The notes: generated by a model not told the origin, from the letters alone. A DNA stretch of 64,000 nucleotides from Rhynchopus sp. YZ270_cl-10 (GCA_964035575.1 OZ037934.1:744001-808000), one strand, 5' to 3'; positions 38,748 through 49,194 are shown, counted from the stretch's first letter. Program-made: numbers and translations.

Positions 38748-41700
38748 ATGGCAAAAGCACGCAGTGCGTTAGTTCTCGAAAAGATATTCCGAAGAGCAAT
38801 AGAGACGCGCGAAGCTTTTGACGAACAATGGGCTGAAATGGAAGGGCTTGAAGGCGACGGCACAGAACGGATCGAGGAACGGAGGAAAGGAAAACTCCCA
38901 ACCCGCGTACCCCTCTACGCGAATCGTCTCGACAAGCTGGAGGACTCGCTCAAACGGGAGGTGCGGAAAATGAACACATTAAAGGATGAACTGACAAAAT
39001 GGCTTCAAGAAAACCCACGCAGCGATTCCGACCGTCGAGAGCGAGCAGAGGAATGGATCAAGGTCATTGTGGACAAGATCCATGGCTTCCACAGAAATTT
39101 CAGGTAATGTCCGATTTCTTTTTTTTTTTTTTTTTTGAAAAGAAAAAAGTCAAAACAAATCTAAAACCTTCCGACTACAAAAGGCTTCAACATTGAGCAC
39201 AGACCCTAAATTCTAGGTAGTTCTAGGGGTTATAGACCCACCCACTACTCCCAGTATGGGTCATAGAGTACGTAAACTTCTCTCTTTTTTGCATCATACT
39301 CTAGGTCCTTAGGCGATTGTCGAACAGAAAGGACGATATGTTAATGTTAGTCTCTCTAGGATTAGTGTTGAATAGGGAGAGGACTTTATGCATTTTCCTG
39401 AAAAAAACAGAGAAACAAAAATCCGCAAGATTGCAGCAGGTGACGAAGTCGATGTGGAACGGACAGAACTATCAGACGAAAGTATGATGGAGTGGCTAGA
39501 CAAAAGCAACGACGACTTAAAAGCGTTGATCGAAAAGGCGGAAAATGAGGCGCAAGACGCAGAATCACGTGCAAAAGGGAAGCGCGAAAAAAAACAAATC
39601 AAAGAACGCGAAGAGAAAAGGCAGAAGTACCTCGAGTACCACGTGGACCAGCTACAGCTTCTGCATCGCATGCTTGCCGTGAAACTTGTAACAGCAGGTA
39701 CGCCCCTCCCCTACCACAATACAACAAACACTACATGTCCACCCGGGTGCACCATTTTGTGTACCAAAAGCTACACTGTTCAGGAGCGGGGCTGTTGTAT
39801 TTTCATCAATCTTTACAAAAATTTCAATCCAAACCCCCCCACCTCTTCACTTAAACAGAGCAAATATCCGACCTGGAAGACATGGTCCGAGACGTGCTGA
39901 GCCGTCAAGGTCTCCTCACAGAAGGGCTAGACGAAGAAGAGGAGCAGTACGAGATGCTCACTGGGGAGACCGACCTGGCGGAAATAGAGGCGCTCGAAAG
40001 CGAAGCCGCACTTCGAGCAAAAGAGCGCAAAAAGGAGGACCGCGCGGCAGAGCTGCAGCGGCAGAAGGAAGAACAGCGAGGGGCGGCTGCTTTGCAACCT
40101 GAGGAGAAGCGAGCGAATCGGGTGCGAACAATCGCACCGTCTCAAGAACAGCAGGTGAAACAGCCCCGAGAAACACGGCAAGCAGCAGCAAAGGGGGCCA
40201 ACCACGCAACCAGCACAACACCAGCAAACGGGAAGCAGGAAAAGAAAGAGCCTATGCGGCACCCCTGCGTGCACCAGAACGGCCACTGCCAGGCAGGGGA
40301 CGCCTGCCAATACGCGATGTTCGAAGCGTCTGTCTGCGTCATGCAACTTCGGTTTGGAACCTGCCGTGGGTCGAAAGACGGCCGATGCATCTGGGACCAT
40401 CCACGCAATCCAAAACCACTGCCTCTACCCGGTTCTGGGTTAGGTTCGAACATCATCGCAGCATCGGCAATATCGACGTCCACGGGTAACGTCTGGGGCA
40501 ACTCCAAGGTTGTCATGGCAGCAATCGGCGCGGACACCGCGAAACCCACCGAAGAAGCCCCGCAACCTCAACCGCAACAACAGCCAGCAGAGGTCCGACG
40601 CAAACCTACCCCAGCGGAAAGGGAAAGAGAAAAAGAACGGAGAGAGGCAGAAGAACAGGAACGGCTGCAAGAAGAACAACGTTTGGAGAAAGAAAGAGAG
40701 AGGGAAAAAGAAGAGGCCGAACTCGCAAGGCAGGCGGAACAGCAGCAACAGCAACGCGCTGCGGAGGAGAAGGAGCGGAAACTCGCAGAGGAACAGAAAC
40801 GAATTGCAGAAGAAGAGGCATTAGCAGAAGCGAAGCTTGCACAGCAACTCCAAGCTGCGCACGCCGAAGCTGAACCTGAAGCGGCCGCCATAACCACCAC
40901 TGTCGCCGCGGCAGTCGAAGCTGTCAAAGAAGAGAGCAACGAAGCAGCAGAAAATCTCTTAATTGACCAGGACGCACACCGTTCCCTTGCGCGCCCTTCT
41001 ATCTTTCCTCCTAAATGGGATGAGCCTCAAGACGAAGGCGTCTCCGAGCCTGTCTCCAGCTGCAACAGCGAGAACGCACAGCCTATGTCGGACCTGGCGT
41101 CGCTTATATCAAAATCGGAGCGCTCTGAGAGCAGGCAAGAGGATTTGCCGCCTTTGGAGGCTGTGTGCAATACGTTGTTGTCGTCGTTGTGGACAGAGGA
41201 CATCACACCGATTGGCAGCATCGCGCCTAGCGAAGCGACCGAGACCAACCACGACTCGGCCTCCTCGAAGACGAACGGCGTCATCGCTGACGGCGGGGCG
41301 TGGACCAGCTCCCCGTCGTGGCGCCCCGTAGCCTCCTCAGGTCTGTTCTCCGGTGGGGGCAAGTGGGGTGCGCAGACACCACGTGCCTGTCAGACGCCAG
41401 TCGCCTCGCTAGCAGCAACCTCGCAGCCGGATCACACAGCAGAGCTGGAGCGCCTTCGCAAAGAGAACGAAGCTCTCCGTGGCCGTGCGGCGGAGGTGGA
41501 GAAGAAAGACCAAGAGCTGCGGGCACACAAGGAGATGCTGAAAATGCTGCAGCAGGAGAGGGACCAGCTTCAGTATGAGAGAAATCCCCCGTGATGGGGG
41601 GGGGAATAAAAGCACCACCCTACCCCCCCTACCCTGCAACTCTTCAATTTACAAATTGATTTTCAAATTTACAAATGATTTTTTTCAAGAGACACATCAC

Positions 41701-42279
41701 ATTTTTCGCGAGAAACAGACATCCTTTTTGTCAGAAAATGTCTTATTTTATTCCCTTTTTTGTGACGCAATCATCTTAAACTACAGAGCAAAGGTCAAAT
41801 CCCTTGGATCGCAGCTCCGTGCAATCCGCAAGGAAGAGTACTACCCGAATGGGGAGTACGGTGCCAAGCGTGAGGAGGGGATGTTCGACCTGGCTAATGA
41901 ATGGCCGTCCCCGAACAGCGACATGCACGAGGAGTTCAGCGAGGACCCGAACAGCAGACGCATCCAGCAGAAGATCTTCCAGGCAATGCGCGAAGCGACC
42001 ACAGCTGTCCTCAAGGAGACCCGCTCGGACATCGAAGGCATGGCCGTGCAGGACGGCCGCCACCAGCGTGAGAAGAAGCCTTTCCTGAGCAAAACCGAGC
42101 GCGGAGGGTACCCCAACAACAAGCGCTCCAAGCTCCACTCTGCGGGCATGCGCTATCAACACGAAATGATGGAGCCTCCACAAGACCCACAAGGCTACGC
42201 CATGGACCCTGCAGCAGTGCACTACCCCTTCCTTCCGATGGTATGCCTTAGTATATTTATATCAGATGTGCACTACTAA
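38748..42279 (+). CDS. CCR4-NOT subunit, Not3/Not5-like, with CCCH-like fingers; 4 exons found, 3' end unresolved
   Basis: Exons 38748-39103, 39411-39697, 39859-41572 and 41787-42240 join in frame (2811 bases, 937 codons). Exon 3 could instead end at 41590 (GTGATG), but 41572 has the usual GTATG. After 42240 comes GTATGCCTTAGTAT, a plausible donor; if not spliced, translation stops at 42279 (VCLSIFISDVHY). The N-terminal domain fits Not3/5: LDKLEDSLKREVRKMNTLKD then ELTKWLQENP matches KLESDLKREIKKLQKHRDQIKTWL of yeast, FRETKIRKIAAG follows, and KYLEYHVDQLQLLHRMLA matches KHRYHVRMLETILRML. Residues about 345-385 hold two Cys/His clusters (CVHQNGHCQAGDACQYAM, CVMQLRFGTCRGSKDGRC then IWDH); the second fits CCCH. 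A long Glu/Arg/Gln coiled coil follows. The NOT-box expected at the C-terminus was not found. Role: mRNA deadenylation scaffold. Confidence 0.75.
39713..39812 (+). repeat. Element B in intron 2 of the Not3-like gene, diverged
   Basis: GTCCACCCGGGTGCACCATT, TTGTGTACCAAAAGCTACAC, TGTTCAGGAGCGGGGCTGTT, GTATTTTCATC. Order matches the second half of element B; the first half is lost. Confidence 0.6.
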
Positions 42280-43006
42280 AAGGATTGTAGGACTGCCCTA
42301 TTATACCTTCTATTCAGTAGAATAGTTAGTATATGAAACAATCTTTTATCGCTCAATAATAATATTGGGGATATTGGGATGAACAGGGAGAGATTTTTTT
42401 TTTCACTTCAGTACGCTCTCACAACCTGTTGTGTGTCTCACGGAGACGATCATAGATGGTTCAAAATATGGAAAATATGCGGGGGGGAAAAAAACAACAC
42501 ATTGCTACAGGTTCGCGGACACTATGGTGCATAAAGTGAGAACAACACGAAAAAAAAGAGAGCGAAGAAGAAAAAAACAAAATGACACACACTTTCAATT
42601 GGATTCTTGCCTTCTAATCTAAAAAACAACAAAAAAAATATATTCAAAAGCACACAAAACAGAATAAGGATCATTTTAAAAAAGGGCGCAAAAAAAAAAA
42701 AAGTGGGAATAGATTGCGTTTAAACACAAGATTGATGAAAAGAAGAAGAAAATGCAAAAAAAAATACCCACCAACAAAGTATGTAATATGACATTCGCCC
42801 CTTCATTTAGTCTACCCAAAGGCAATGGAGCTTTTTAAAAAGCAAAAAAAAAAGCAAAAATAAAAACAAAACAAAACAAAACAAAACAACTATGATCCGA
42901 ACTATGCAGCTGCAACTGCAATACCCGTTTTACCCCCTCACTCACCCTCACCCTTGTCCCTCTTCCTCATTATCCCTGTGTTCCTTTTTAATATTTTTTT
43001 TTTGTA

Positions 43007-43135
43007 CGCACACTACTTTGTGAGCGGAAAGTGTCACGTCGTTTTATCCACCCCCCTCAACCGTGCTCTTCGCAACACCACCAGGTATGGAGGTTGTTTG
43101 GAAGCTTCGCGTCAAACAACAAGAGGGGGTGAGAA
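43007..43135 (+). repeat. Element I, copy 1
   Basis: ACGCACACTACTTTGTGAGC, GGAAAGTGTCACGTCGTTTT, then CAACCGTGCTCTTCGCAACA, CCACCAGGTATGGAGG and GGGGGTGAGAAATGG. The copy at 62411-62540 has the same order, with CACCCAACAGGTGAGAATTA where this one has CACCAGGTATGG. Confidence 0.75.
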
Positions 43136-44529
43136 ATGGCAAAATCGACACTTTTTAAAAATTTAATTAAGTCTCTTCACAACAAAAGAAAGAAAAACAA
43201 AACAGATCGTTACACCAGTAGGTATAACGTGATTGTCGATACAACAAAAAACACTGGGTATGAGTTTTAGACAACTGCAGTTGCATCGCAGCTACACTTA
43301 ACACCCCCTCCCAGTTACCCCCTCGTCTCGGGGGGCTAGACAACAACTAAAAAACACAAAAAAAAAAGAAAAAAAAGGACACACAAAACGGTGACATATG
43401 AACCGGGTATTTTTTGTTAAGTGGTGTGCATATTTTGGCAGGGCATGTGGTTTTGCATGTTTAAAAATATGCAAAGCAAAAAATACTGCATGGTCTCATA
43501 GCAATGGTACCCGGGGGTATGTGGTCGTGCCGTAGTAAATATTTTCCCCGTACCCCCCCTTACCCCATCAAACCCGTTAAAAGGAGTTAACTCCGAAGAG
43601 AAAGGCAAAAACAACCAATTTGTTGCATTGTTATGGTGTGCAAAGGGGGGGAAAAAATCCCTCCCCAAGTAGCCGAAAAGTGTCATTTTGAAGTCTTCGG
43701 GTGGAAGGTGGCATTTGGTAGGTGCTTCAAAAAAACCCCCTCCAATGATAATTTTTTAAAAAAGGTGGAAGTGAAGGTAGAGTGGTGGCGTCGTGCGCAA
43801 AGCACAAACAACAAAAAAAAGCAAAAAACAAAAAACAAAACAAACAAAAAAACAATTTAAAAGAGGCCCATAAAATGGAGCAAAAATGAAAAAAAAAAAA
43901 AAATGTTTATTTTTTGAAAAAAAAGGAGAGAAGAGAGAAAAAAGGTATCAAAAAAAAAAAAGAAGAAAATACCACAAAATGTCAGTTGGATGTCACTGTG
44001 ATCTAACAGTTGGTAACCAAACGGCGAACACCCCTTCCCGAGGCTTTTTCTAAAAAGCACATTCCCCACGAATAAAGATAAAAAAAAAAACAAAACAAAA
44101 AACAAAAAATTCCCCCTGGCTATGTGGTTGTTGTGAGTGAAAAAATTTTTACATTTTTTTTTTTCCCATAAAAAAACCTTTGTTTTCTGAGTGGGAAAAA
44201 AAGTATTGACAAAAAAAAACAAAAAAAACAAAAAACAAAAAGCACACCGGTCCTTCGTTCGAGAAGGGTATTAATTTTTCATTTTTCAGGATTATTTTTA
44301 TAGGAGCGACGAGTACGAAAAAAAACATGGGGGGTATCAAAAAAGAATTACTAGACAAAAAACAAAATTCATTTTTTCTTCATATCCAAAAAACACAGAA
44401 AACCACAAAAAGGAAAAAAAACGGTTTTCATGTGTTTCTTTTTCAAAAAAAAATGCCCGTTTTTTCATATAATTTTTCTATTTTTTTTATTCAAAACTAA
44501 ATCGCAAAGAACCCCCCTTCTCCCTTTTT

Positions 44530-45253
44530 ACACTCTCGTTTTTTTTTTCTTCTTCTCCCACTATTCCTGTCCTCATAAGTGTCTTTCTTTCCTTCCCGCA
44601 GTGCATAGAACGACTTCAAGTTCTCCTCGCAGTGTGGGATCCGCTTGTAGAAAGACCAGGCGGCATTCCACACTCTCATTTTTTCCCCCCACTATTCCTT
44701 GTCCTCATACGTTCCTTCCCTTCGCAGTACCTGAGGACCTCGAAAGAGGCCTGAGTGTCTCTCCAGGGTCAAACCAGAGCCTCCAGGTTGCGAGACTTTT
44801 GTCTACCTTTCTGGGCATGTACTCCTCTCAAACATATCAACAAGTCCTTCCGTTTCGGGTAGCATTACGATACAGTCGCGCTTCGTACACGTAAGTTGCT
44901 TAAAAAGAAAAACGAGTGCACCATCATTATCATCAATAATCAGTTGATTAAAGCATATAAAGTGGACAGTGCTCAGCAGGGTCCGATGGGGGTGCTCCAC
45001 ACTCTCGTTTTTTTTTTCTTCTTCTCCTACTATTCCTGTCCTCATTAGTTTCTTTCCTTCCTTCCCGCAGTGCATAGAACGACTTCAAGTACTCCTCGCA
45101 GTGTGGGATCCGCTTGTAGAAAGACCAGGCGGCATTCCACACTCTCATTTTTTCCCCCCACTATTCCTTGTCCTCATACGTTCCTTCCCTTCGCAGTACC
45201 TGAGGACCTCGAAAGAGGCCTGAGATGTCTCTCCAGGGTCAAACCCGAGCCTC
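44530..45253. repeat. Direct duplication of a ~255-bp block made of 'pyrimidine tract + CAG + short segment' units
   Basis: 44530-44785 and 45000-45253 are about 95% alike. Each has two units of the form CACTCTC - T/C-rich tract - CACTATTCCT(T)GTCCTCAT - CTTCC - GCAG - segment. Unit 1 segments start TGCATAGAACGACTTCAAGT and unit 2 segments start TACCTGAGGACCTCGAAAGA. Minus-strand reading gives NAAWSFYKRIPHCEEYLKSF, YALREG and ASFEVLRYCEGKE, and a third, looser unit at 45360-45420 gives [14 protein letters not shown]. These look like one protein repeat, yet the acceptor-like CAGs are on the plus strand. Nature unresolved; probably a decayed repeat gene. Confidence 0.5.
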
Positions 45254-45504
45254 TCCCTTCTTAGGAATACTAAAAACAAGGACGGCCTCACTCTGTAACC
45301 TACAAACGGCCTTTTGCCAGAGCGAGTAATCAGGGTGTGTCCAAACACTCCTCCAGGTTGCTGTGTGGCTTTTTTGTCTACCTTTCTGGGCCATGTACTC
45401 CTCACAGTGCTCAAGAGGACCCGAATGGGGATGGCCTTTTCGAAAACACTCACCACACAAAAAATCCCAGAGCAACTTACAAAAAAACCAACCACCACAC
45501 TAAA

Positions 45505-45684
45505 ATGGCCAAGTCCAAGAACCACACCAACCACAACCAGAACTACAAGGCCCACCGTAACGGAATCAAGAAGCCGAAGCAGGAGCGTTACATCTCGAAG
45601 AAGGGACAGGAGCCCAAGCTGCAGAAGAACCAGCGTTTCTCCCTGAAGGGCTCCATCAAGGCCCGCAAGGAGGCCAAGAACTAG
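45505..45684 (+). CDS. RPL29: 60S ribosomal protein eL29, copy 1
   Basis: 59 residues starting [20 protein letters not shown] then [20 protein letters not shown], the universal eL29 N-terminus (human [20 protein letters not shown]). The length equals the yeast protein; animal eL29 has a longer basic tail. It binds rRNA in the large ribosomal subunit. The start is the first ATG, after an A/C-rich leader (CACACTAAAATGG). Single exon. The upstream frame stays open further, but that part is the leader and not conserved. Basic and Lys-rich to the end (KARKEAKN). Confidence 0.96.
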   Translation: MAKSKNHTNHNQNYKAHRNGIKKPKQERYISKKGQEPKLQKNQRFSLKGSIKARKEAKN

Positions 45685-46765
45685 AGTTCCCGACCCTCTT
45701 AGCATACTTTGTTAGCGTCAATGAAATAAAAGGAAATGGTTGGAATTTGAGGGCATAAAAAAAAAATGCCCTAGTGGGGGGTGCGCCTTGTGGTAGGGGA
45801 AACAAAAAAAAAGCGAAAAAGGAAAACGAGATGAAGGATTCGATTTCAAATCATTTTTTTGTATTTTTTTTTGTTTCAAGAAAAGGTGCTGGGGGGTGTT
45901 CGCGTGGATGGTACGTTTTTGTTTTTTTCAAAAAAAGAAAATAAGGGGTGCATCCACAGAACGGGGAGAAAAAAACACAAAAAATTACTGCTTTTTTTTT
46001 ATATGTCATCCTTTTGTTGTCTATTACCATTCAAAAATGTTGTCATCCTTCTGATATATCAGTTCTGCTGCTCTACAGTGAATGTCCTTTAATGTCCTTT
46101 TCGAGCCTTATATGGGTCGTATTTTCCAGCTAGTGTTACACATAAAAAAGCTCCAAATGCTGCGCGAACGATTTTTCCATACCCGCAGTGTGATTAGAAC
46201 ACCCGAGTAATGATACCGGCGGTTCAACGAAAGTCATCTTCCTTTTTCCTAGTCGAGTTACTCAAGATCAGGTGGCAATCGTAAACGTCGTTTTTGTGAT
46301 CAAGGTATCTCAGCGTCAAAGATGTGGACAGCCAAGGAGTCTCCAGTGAAGCTCGCTCTGCCTCACAATTGGGCAAACAAGCGGAAAAGGTTCGGTATTG
46401 CAGTCAGCACATTAACGTGACGGCCAATCAACCCTCCGCCGTCATGAATGACTGAGTCGTTCATGTGAAGAAATGGGCGAGGCAATACAAAAAACAACAA
46501 CCATACTTTGGAGACGTGTCTTTATGGAGGCATCGCACTGCTCCGTTATCCCCTGCGCTACATCTGGCATGTACTCTCGTTGATTTGCGGGTTTTGCGCA
46601 AATCGAGCTGCGTTTTAGCACGTTCCAACTACTCTTTTGTGGCAACTTTTTCTTATCGTTGTGTGGCGAGGGGGGGTCAGATTCTCCCCTTATCCTCACC
46701 CTTCCTCTTCACCTCATCCACATCACAAAAACAGTCTCCCCCCCACACAAACAAACTTCACTAAA
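45685..46765. other. Spacer between the two eL29 genes
   Basis: Nothing coding is seen. It does not resemble the flank upstream of copy 1, so only the coding region and about 10 bases of leader (CACTAAAATGG) are shared. A word TTTTAGCACGTTCCAACTAC at 46613 recurs as TTTTAGCACGTTTCGACTAC at 54932, in both cases 60-150 bases before a gene start. Confidence 0.5.
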
Positions 46766-46945
46766 ATGGCCAAGTCCAAGAACCACACCAACCACAACCA
46801 GAACTACAAGGCCCACCGTAACGGAATCAAGAAGCCGAAGCAGGAGCGTTACATCTCGAAGAAGGGACAGGAGCCCAAGCTGCAGAAGAACCAGCGTTTC
46901 TCCCTGAAGGGCTCCATCAAGGCCCGCAAGGAGGCGAAGAACTAG
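46766..46945 (+). CDS. RPL29: 60S ribosomal protein eL29, copy 2
   Basis: Encodes exactly the same 59 residues as copy 1. Over 180 bases I see one difference, GAGGCG against GAGGCC four codons before the stop, and it is silent. The leader is CACAAACAAACTTCACTAAA then ATGG. Flanks are unrelated on both sides apart from the last leader bases. This fits either very recent duplication by a short insert or continuing gene conversion. Both copies look functional. Confidence 0.96.
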   Translation: MAKSKNHTNHNQNYKAHRNGIKKPKQERYISKKGQEPKLQKNQRFSLKGSIKARKEAKN

Positions 46946-47643
46946 AGAACGATTTTTTGGGATCGATGGCGATGACGGGAGCCTGATGTGTGCAGAGAGG
47001 AGTGGCCGCACAGTTTTCCGGTCACAACCCCATACCCAAAACCCCGTCGCACCTCCACAGCAGAACCGTTGCCTGAAGGCACAACCCCCCTGCCCCTGCC
47101 CCCAGTGTTCTCTGACGCCCGTATAGGCGAAACGAAGGAGCGGTACAAAAAAAAATCAATAAGTCTAACGTCCCCCCCCACCCATCATTTAAAGGATAGA
47201 GAATCCCCTTTGCCCACCATTTTGTGCCCCGTCCTTCCCTGTCCTCCCCGACCACGCCATACGCACAGAACACATAAGAAGTGGACACTCTTGAGTGAAG
47301 GGGAAGCTTCTTGCGGAGCTTGGCGTGCCACGTGCTCGGCATGTTGGTGTGCGGATGAGAGGCGGTGGTGACATTGGGGACGAGGAGGATGTGCGCATCT
47401 GCGACAACGGCAATCGATGAGGGGTGTGCTGTGGAGCAGCATCAGTCCTGGGGGGGTGATCCCACAAAATGAAGACAGCCTTATTGCTGGGAACCACTTC
47501 TTTTAGAGAATGCAGAAGACCCACAATGTTTCCCCCTCACACAGTACCACATAGAAATACCCACCACCCCCCCACAGAACACACACACACGCACACCTTC
47601 AACCTGATGGTTTTACTTTAGAGGTGTTTTACAAAAAAGACAA
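46946..47643. other. Spacer before the J-protein gene, with a Ubl-WD gene remnant
   Basis: 46946-47190 shows nothing recognisable. 47190-47470 is the decayed gene fragment listed next. 47471-47643 carries CA-rich sequence and the acceptor TTTTACTTTAG ending 47621. Confidence 0.55.
47190..47470 (+). pseudogene. Decayed 5' fragment of a Ubl-WD array gene
   Basis: The leader CCACCATTTTGTGCCCCGTC then CTTCCCTGTCC...CACGCCATACGCACAG matches the leader of the intact genes at 50624, 51931 and 53250. Then GGGGAAGCTTCTTGCGGAGC, TTGGCGTGCCACGTGCTCGG, CATGTTGGTGTGCGGATGAG is the Ubl coding part. The ATG and first 25 codons are missing. A GAG insertion (GACGAGGAGGATGTGCGC) and extra bases (GCGACAACGGCAATCGATGA) break the frame, and similarity stops near CATCAGTCCTGGGG (47450). 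So the array once reached, or seeded a copy, upstream of the J-protein gene. Confidence 0.85.
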
Positions 47644-48462
47644 ATGTTCCTGCGCACCTGCATCCTACGTGCAGCTGCATCACCACCACCACCAGTATCT
47701 CCCTTCGATGTCCTAGGCCTCCCACCCTACGCCAACCGCAGGCAGATCCGCGGGGCTTACATGAAGCTTGCAAAGAAATACCACCCGGATGTGAACCCTG
47801 ACGGCGCTGAGAAGTTTGTTGAGGTGAAGGACGCGTACGAGCGCGCCCTGCGTGGGGAGGGGCGTGCCACCACGGAGACAACAGAGAACACAACCGAGAC
47901 ACGCTATCACCAGGACCCCCCTACTGGACAGACCAAACACCGTACACAACGTAGCTATGAGGAGGCGGTTCGAGACGCTCGGCGTTCCGAAGGCGTGTCA
48001 GAAACGATGAGTCGCATGCCTCCGTGGGTGCAACGTTGGCTCCGAAGGGAGCTGGTCACTGCACGGCACCTCATGCATTTTACTGCAATCTTCATTCTGT
48101 TCCCGGCCTTCTGTATGCTATACGCTATGTTGACTGACATTCTCCTCGGAGTGACGATATGGGGTGTGCATCATAGGTCACCTGCCTTCCGCATGTACGC
48201 GTTTATCCACTCCAAGGTGAGCCCCAAAGAGAAGGAGGAGCAGGAGCGTGAGGAGCACTTCGAGGACCTTCTCTTTGGCCTGGAAATGGAGGAGACGGCA
48301 GACAACATCCGCCTGGAGACTTCGTTGCAGGAGGAAATCTATAAACGCCATCCAGAACTCCGCCCGGTGGAGGCAAAGAATAAGCAAGGTAGCGCAGGCG
48401 AAGGCTCTTTTCAAGAAGCACCATTGCGGCCTTCAAACCCGAACGCGCTGGGCGACTATTGA
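47644..48462 (+). CDS. J-domain (DnaJ/Hsp40) protein, probably mitochondrial, with one membrane segment
   Basis: 272 residues. Start ATG follows TTTTACTTTAG by 22 bases. The N-terminus MFLRTCILRAAASPPPP has the Arg-rich, acid-free look of a mitochondrial presequence. The J-domain is residues 19-72: SPFDVLGLPPYANRRQIRGA, YMKLAKKYHPDVNPDGAEKF, VEVKDAYERAL, with the HPD motif that triggers Hsp70 ATP hydrolysis. There is no Gly/Phe or zinc-finger part, so it is a type III J-protein. A hydrophobic segment at about 140-172 (LMHFTAIFILFPAFCMLYAM then LTDILLGVTIWGV) suggests inner-membrane anchoring. The C-terminal 80 residues are acidic and helical (KEKEEQEREEHFEDLLFGLE). A tethered co-chaperone, perhaps for import, is inference. 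Single exon. Confidence 0.88.
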   Translation: MFLRTCILRAAASPPPPVSPFDVLGLPPYANRRQIRGAYMKLAKKYHPDVNPDGAEKFVEVKDAYERALRGEGRATTETTENTTETRYHQDPPTGQTKHRTQRSYEEAVRDARRSEGVSETMSRMPPWVQRWLRRELVTARHLMHFTAIFILFPAFCMLYAMLTDILLGVTIWGVHHRSPAFRMYAFIHSKVSPKEKEEQEREEHFEDLLFGLEMEETADNIRLETSLQEEIYKRHPELRPVEAKNKQGSAGEGSFQEAPLRPSNPNALGDY

Positions 48463-48483
48463 AGATGGAATTTTTTTTTGACG

Positions 48484-48822
48484 AAGTGCTCTCTGCGGTT
48501 CGATAACCCCGCGGAGAACCAGTGCCTTGCGTTCCGACGGTGAACGGTGAGGCGTTTGCACTTTCAACTCTTTTTTTTTGGTCCATTGGCGCACCCGGAC
48601 TTATAGGCTACGACCGTCGCCCAGTTTTTACGTACCCGCGCTACACTATGCACATGCTCGAACACGTCATCGTACGTGCCAAAATTACGAACTCCGGCTG
48701 GGGAAATGACATCATCCCTGACAACAAACTTGTGGAAACCAGCGCAGCTGATGCTATGCGATAACGAATATGATAAGGTGACTAAGCACGAGAGGCTTAG
48801 GATCATCTTATAAATTTTTCTT
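48484..48822 (+). repeat. Composite G...A element, best-preserved copy
   Basis: 48484-48590: GAAGTGCTCTCTGCGGTTCG, ATAACCCCGCGGAGAACCAG, GCGTTCCGACGGTGAACGGT, GAGGCGTTTGCACTTTCAAC then a T-run. 48744-48822: GCAGCTGATGCTATGCGATA, ACGAATATGATAAGGTGACT, AAGC, ACGAGAG, GCTTAGGATCATCTTATAAA, TTTTTC. The A part folds as ATAAGGTGA-CTAAGC-loop-GCTTAG-GA-TCATCTTAT: a 6-bp inner and a 9-bp outer stem (one G-T pair) with a two-base bulge. G has a TTCGATA loop reminiscent of a tRNA T-arm. A SINE-like origin is possible. Confidence 0.7.
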
Positions 48823-49194
48823 TTTTTGTCGCCTAATGAAGAAGGAGGTATTTTGAGCACACTTTTGCAGTTTGACGAACCACGCTGCAGAGCCAACGCC
48901 TCACCAAAACAGGTTGAGGATGTGTGCGTTTTTCACAACCTCTCCCATGGGGTTTTTTTTGTGTGATGGCTGTTAGGTTTCTATTTGCACACATGAAGTG
49001 TTATCTAGGAAACTGAACATAGCCGAAATAAATGGACGGACATCTGTCTTGATACCTTTTGAATCCCCCCTCTTACCCATCATACGGTGGGTCACTTAGG
49101 TAAAAGAGTCTAAATGACTGCGGGCGCAAAAATGATGATGTAGTGGGGTGGGGCGCTTTTGTGTGATTCGCAAAATCCAAAACCACCACCACAG

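Larger units (their letters stand above)
42280..45504. other. Gene-free AT-rich stretch before eL29
   Basis: 42280-44420 is dominated by A-runs and AAAACAAAAC-type words; final exons of the Not3-like gene could hide here but none can be fixed. A truncated element B (AAGGATTGTAGGACTGCC, 42280), part of the 34466 MITE (42382-42461), element I (43007-43135) and part of element H (43213-43262) are present. 44530-45253 is a duplicated block. Confidence 0.5.

Noticed and set aside
45145-45705. 186-residue minus-strand ORF over eL29 copy 1
   Set aside because: Its first half is the reverse strand of the eL29 gene; Leu/Val-rich text results from the Lys-rich sense codons.
48772-48820. Element A as a spliced-leader RNA gene
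   Set aside because: It has a stem and a T-run but no constant donor GT after a leader, no clear Sm site and sequence drift between copies that a leader gene would not tolerate.
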